Below, in pieces: positions 60,602 through 64,000 of a DNA stretch of 64,000 nt (its first letter is position 1; every line of letters begins with the position of its first letter). The position numbers and the translations under genes were made by a program. The DNA is from Ganaspis brasiliensis (Eukaryota; Arthropoda; Insecta; Hymenoptera; Figitidae). The stretch covers positions 248,001-312,000 of the forward strand of contig JAZKLR010000566.1 of assembly GCA_037103525.1 (NCBI GenBank). The letters run 5' to 3'. Under the pieces are notes generated by a model. That model ran no database searches. It saw only the letters and a list, made by a program, of their open reading frames with translations, and was not told the origin of the DNA.

Positions 60602-61500
60602 GTTCTCTAAAAATTATTAAACTCAATAAAGATCATAATTTCGTATTGAGAAAAAAGCACTTTCAATTTAAGCTTTATCATTATTTTTAATTTTACCTGG
60701 ACATTAAGCGGATGAAATTAATTAGTTCTGAAGACGATAGAAATAAAAAGACGTCACGTAATTTAAACGTTTGAAGCTTTAAAGTTTGAGTTTAAAATAA
60801 ATGAAGGATTTTTAGAAGTAAATTTTAGAACCAAGATAATTTTGAAAACCTTATTCGGCAAAGTGTTCGCCTATAAATAATTTTTATGGACGTACACATA
60901 TTATGCGCTTATTATTGAAAATGTTAACTTATCGCTGGGAATAGAGAGAATCCTTCCTGTGATTTTGATTTCTCACAATATTGACACTTCTGCTGATATA
61001 CTTGTCGTAGTTAAAAATACAAAATTTTGCAAATAATCAATTTATAATAAAGTTTAATTTCAACATAAATATTTTAGGCGGAAATAATGTAGTGTAATTT
61101 TAACTTCTATAGATATCCCTAGATTTTTAATATCTAATTGACAACGGATGAAGCTTCAATCTAAATTGTTGATACTTTAATACAGATCCCTAATGATACT
61201 CTAATTTAAAATAAGTTATGTATTTGTAATAAGTATTGTAATTGATTTTGTCAACTGAAAATAACAACGCATTAAAACAGAAGCATCCAACAAAAAAGTT
61301 AATTAATTTTTTTTCATGTCTAGAAAAGTCATTGTCATCTAAATACTATTGTTTTTAAGCAATCACCAAAGAGATACAATTTTCCTCCCAACATTTTTAT
61401 TTTTTTTAAATTTACGTTAATTTCGTTTTCTGTAAGTGAATATTGAAAGAGGGTGAAAAGTTCCTCTTTGAAGAAACACTTTCACTCGACCTTTTGTAAT
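60602..61500. other. AT-rich intergenic stretch
   Basis: No supported feature. Confidence 0.4.
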
Positions 61501-61593
61501 TGATTTATTAATAAATTTTGCCTAAGCACCGTACATCGATCTCGACCAGGCAGAGGGTTGATAATTTTCTTGTGCTTCTATCCCACAAGCTAC

Positions 61594-61644
61594 ATGTCGA
61601 AAGCACGTTTCTTCAAAAGGATGTTGTCGACCCAAAAGTTCAAG
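61594..61644 (+). CDS. Candidate first coding exon (two-exon model with 62246-62366)
   Basis: An ATG at 61594 opens 17 codons (MSKARFFKRMLSTQKFK) ending exactly in phase 0 at AAG with a GTAATT donor. The peptide is basic with Ser/Phe/Leu, compatible with a mitochondrial targeting start. Codons end mostly in C or G, unlike the AT-rich surroundings. The upstream 100 bp are also GC-richer. Joining to the exon at 62246 keeps the frame open. No family is recognised. A competing minus-strand reading (KHKKIINPLPGRDRC..., 61585-61490) cannot be excluded. Confidence 0.3.
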
Positions 61645-62245
61645 GTAATTAGAGTTTTATTTTTTTATTATAATCTGTAATTTTTTTAATCTCTAAAAGA
61701 TTATTTAAAACGTTTAAAATTAGGAAAGAAACACTAATAACAAATTATTTGCTTATTAAAATTCATTTACATCAAATGTAATTAATAACCCCTCGCTTCT
61801 ATTTTTAGACTTAAAAGTTGTTTAAAAGCAAAACTATGTTAGACCACGTAAAACTTGTTGAATCATAGAAAAAAAATGAAAAATCATCTCTAAAAAAGTT
61901 TTTTATCACAGATTTAGTAAATAAAAATTAAAAGTGGGGACAGGTGCAGTTGAAAATTAATGTACAAAGAAAGTAAGTCTTGACAACTTTTCTAGAGGAA
62001 AATAATAAAAGTTTTGTAATAACTGTCTTTGCCCAAAGCAACAATCTATAGCCGTGTATGATAAAAATTCTGCTTTAAAACATTCTCAAGTTATTTTGTA
62101 TAGTCAAACACCATACATTTTTCAGGAATGCATAAAAGTTTTAAAGCAGTGGAATACCTCTGCGGAATAAATGTGACTCAAAAGACTCGCGTGAATTCAG
62201 TATATTCGAATTTTATTTGACTTCTTTTCCTTTTTATTTTTAAAG

Positions 62246-62366
62246 GTCATTATCCACCCTAGCTTGACAATTTTCTCGATAATTCCCATGTCCGCAGTAA
62301 ATTCGATCTGGGCATCCGCAAGCACGGGAAATCACACCCCAGGGCTTTTCCGTTACAGACCAAAAG
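62246..62366 (+). CDS. Candidate second coding exon (plus) with competing minus-strand reading
   Basis: A strong acceptor (CTTCTTTTCCTTTTTATTTT then TAAAG) is followed by 40 open codons plus one base (phase 0 to phase 1), from VIIHPSLTIF to TPGLFRYRPK, and a GTAAAG donor at 62367. It joins in frame to the candidate exon ending at 61644. However, the same codons read on the minus strand (from about 62408) give a Cys-rich peptide, RACGCPDRIYCGHGNYRENC, ending in a stop at 62245-62243 and followed by AATAAA. That reading loosely recalls a Kazal-type C...Y.CG..G..Y..NC pattern, though with non-standard spacing. The sequence alone does not settle which strand is real. Confidence 0.3.
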
Positions 62367-63137
62367 GTAAAGTTCTCCTTATTCTTCATAATTTTCCACT
62401 GCTATTAATGGAGAAATAAGAATATACTGTCAATCTGGATAATTGGGCAAGAAAAATGCAAGATTCTTCTCATTAAAATAAAAAAAATAAAAAATTGGTT
62501 CTTGCTGCACCCGATCAAAGTCATATAAAGTGCGTTTTGATCGGAAATATCAAAGCAGAAGTATCAGTGGAACAATAAACAATTTAGGCATACCAAGTTG
62601 AGTTCTACACGAGTAAGCTTAATGTCCATCCGACCGAACTTTCGTTTGACATAACTTTCTATAAAATTAGTTTTGCTCATGAGTTTCCAATCTAAGTATA
62701 ATCGGTACACTGAATGCGAATGGTGCCATTAAATTTTGTGATCAAACTTTTTTTAATAAAATTGTAATTCAAGGAATTTTAAATCTGCTGTTCTGGTTAT
62801 ACTTCGATTGTGAACTCATTAAAAAAATTCATTTCTTAAAAATTTATATGTTGTGGTGAATTCCTAAATTAAAAAAATCTTTCGGAAAAAGCAAAACTAC
62901 AATCATAATTGAAAATCTATAATTAACAACTTAAAATCTCCAATTCTTTAAATTTCCATAGAGAAAGATCAACAAATCTGTCTCACACATGATTTGTTCT
63001 CAAACTAAAAGACAATATCTTCAGTAAAATTAAAATTAAACAGATTTACAGAATAAAGAAATTCGTTGATATAGTGATTCCTTTACACTCGGCTATCCGA
63101 TCCAGGAATAAATTCACAAATTTCACGTGCTAGCGTC
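62367..63137. other. AT-rich intergenic or intronic stretch
   Basis: No supported feature. Confidence 0.4.
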
Positions 63138-63242
63138 TCAGTGATCCATGTGGTCGATGTCGTTTTTATTGGGTCTCGTAGGACAGAAGGGACACTTCTG
63201 ATTGGTTGTGTTCTTGTCTATCAAAGTAGGCGCTTTCCTATT
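63138..63242 (-). other. Candidate 3'-terminal exon, minus strand
   Basis: After a good acceptor (GTCTGTTCTTTTTAG, AG at 63244-63243) 34 codons run to TGA at 63140-63138, from NRKAPTLIDK to KCPFCPTRPNKNDIDHMDH. The C-x2-C then H-x2-H arrangement could be a small zinc site. The same block on the plus strand holds an ATTGG (CCAAT-box) in a GC-richer stretch upstream of a likely plus-strand promoter, so it may be regulatory DNA instead. Confidence 0.25.
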
Positions 63243-63740
63243 CTAAAAAGAACAGACGTTGTGGTTAACTTCTGACGTGTAACTCCATTTCCGAGTCTCC
63301 CATTAGTCAGTACATATCAAACCTCACTATCGATAGTTTTGAGTTTTGATTTTTTGTTTTGCAGACGAAATAAAAATCTTTCAATTAAATATTGTAACTT
63401 CAAGTTTATTTTATAAAATTTCTTATAATGTTAGCAATCTAAAAAAACAAAAAATTTTATTAAAATAGTTAATACATAGAAATTAGCTTTGACCTTGACT
63501 TCCCTATACGAGAACCCTTTCGACCAACTTCAGAGGTGTAACACGTTTAATCGGGCTTCTGATTGGCTAGCAGATTTTCGATATTTTTTGTCAACAATAA
63601 CATCACAGTTTAGACGTTTATTTGGAGTATTTTTCAATTTATTTAAAATCTTCGTTTAATAAATAATTGCATTTTATTAAATAATAATAAATTAAAAATA
63701 AATTAAATTCTAATAATTAAGGAGTGATAGTTTAAGAAGT
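63190..63740 (+). promoter_or_regulatory. Upstream region of the terminal plus-strand gene, with two ATTGG boxes
   Basis: CTTCTGATTGGTTGTG at 63196 and GGCTTCTGATTGGCTAGC at 63555 share CTTCTGATTGG, an inverted CCAAT box in matched context. They lie 80-630 bp upstream of the exon with a GTAAGT donor. GC is raised in two patches (63060-63310 and 63480-63570). Confidence 0.35.
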
Positions 63741-63824
63741 CACAGTGATTTTAGCGAAGTTGTTAAGGTTATAGTGTTTTGAGTAAAACAATGTTTTGTT
63801 TACATTGGCATTCGTTTCTGACAG
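63740..63824 (+). other. Candidate 5' exon 1 of a gene leaving the window
   Basis: The 3' end is set by ACAG then the strong donor GTAAGT at 63825-63830. The start is a guess near the initiator-like AAGTCACAGTGATT. An ATG at 63791 opens MFCLHWHSFLT, which after splicing to the next exon meets a stop within five more codons, so this ATG is best read as a short upstream ORF and the exon as 5'UTR. Confidence 0.5.
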
Positions 63825-63889
63825 GTAAGTAATGATAATAATATTAATAATCTTTTATTTCTTTTTATTAACATCGGATTTCTTTTCAG

Positions 63890-63911
63890 TCACGTCGAAA
63901 TTGTGAAACTG
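63890..63911 (+). other. Candidate 22-nt micro-exon
   Basis: A textbook acceptor, GATTTCTTTTCAG (AG at 63888-63889), is followed by 22 nt (TCACGTCGAAATTGTGAAAC plus TG) and another GTAAGT donor at 63912-63917. The upstream intron would be 65 nt, AT-rich and typical of insects. Likely 5'UTR; the coding part would lie beyond 64000. Confidence 0.5.
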
Positions 63912-64000
63912 GTAAGTTATAATAATTTTGAGTTATTTATTTTGTTTTATTGTATGTTTATAATTCATTAGCTTTCTAAGTTTCTGTAAAATAGAAACAT

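Overview
The window reads as strongly AT-rich nuclear DNA of an arthropod, most likely an insect. The pointers are a decayed Penelope-like retroelement, short-TIR transposons with 8-bp target duplications, and candidate exons with canonical GT/AG borders (one predicted intron is only 65 nt). It has no operons, no bacterial-style dense coding, and no rRNA or tRNA that I can recognise. Which insect cannot be told from the sequence. No complete conventional protein gene is visible. Most long open frames lie inside tandem repeats and are composition artefacts.

Layout. 1-6955: a tandem satellite of about 917-932 bp units, already running at base 1, each unit with a conserved poly-G tract and a cluster of CATGCGCA-type motifs. 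6956-7360: the same short motif continues on a different backbone. 7361-13162: AT-rich intergenic DNA. 13163-17770: a nest of mobile DNA made of a foldback element, a dead Penelope-like element (reverse transcriptase plus GIY-YIG), head-to-head 140-bp repeats, a long hairpin and a 135-bp MITE. 17880-18521: an unrecognised, stop-ridden open frame. 19640-32665: a 13-kb purine-rich minisatellite with a three-level repeat hierarchy and decayed edges. 32695-33027: a decayed minus-strand coding fragment. 33780-34690: a 180-bp satellite.

34690-48600 is mostly AT-rich and holds several MITE-like inverted repeats, one unassigned long ORF and a 4-kb T-rich decayed repeat (38700-42720). A reverse-oriented relative of that repeat lies at 51860-53290. 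48629-48725 is a good candidate for the first coding exon of a secreted or membrane protein on the minus strand. 49272-55690 holds three inverted-repeat elements. Two insertions there have readable 8-bp target duplications: a 298-bp MITE nested inside an older foldback element, and an 849-bp element. 57300-57720 and 59200-59480 are GC-richer promoter-like islands. The last 2.5 kb has candidate exons, ending in two 5' exons with GTAAGT donors that appear to begin a plus-strand gene continuing past the window.

Taken together this looks like a repeat-dominated intergenic or pericentromeric-like domain between a few gene starts. The most unusual content is the two large satellites and the density of long inverted repeats, any of which would fold into a long hairpin if transcribed. 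I did not find a clearly new enzymatic or defence system. All functional ideas below are hypotheses.
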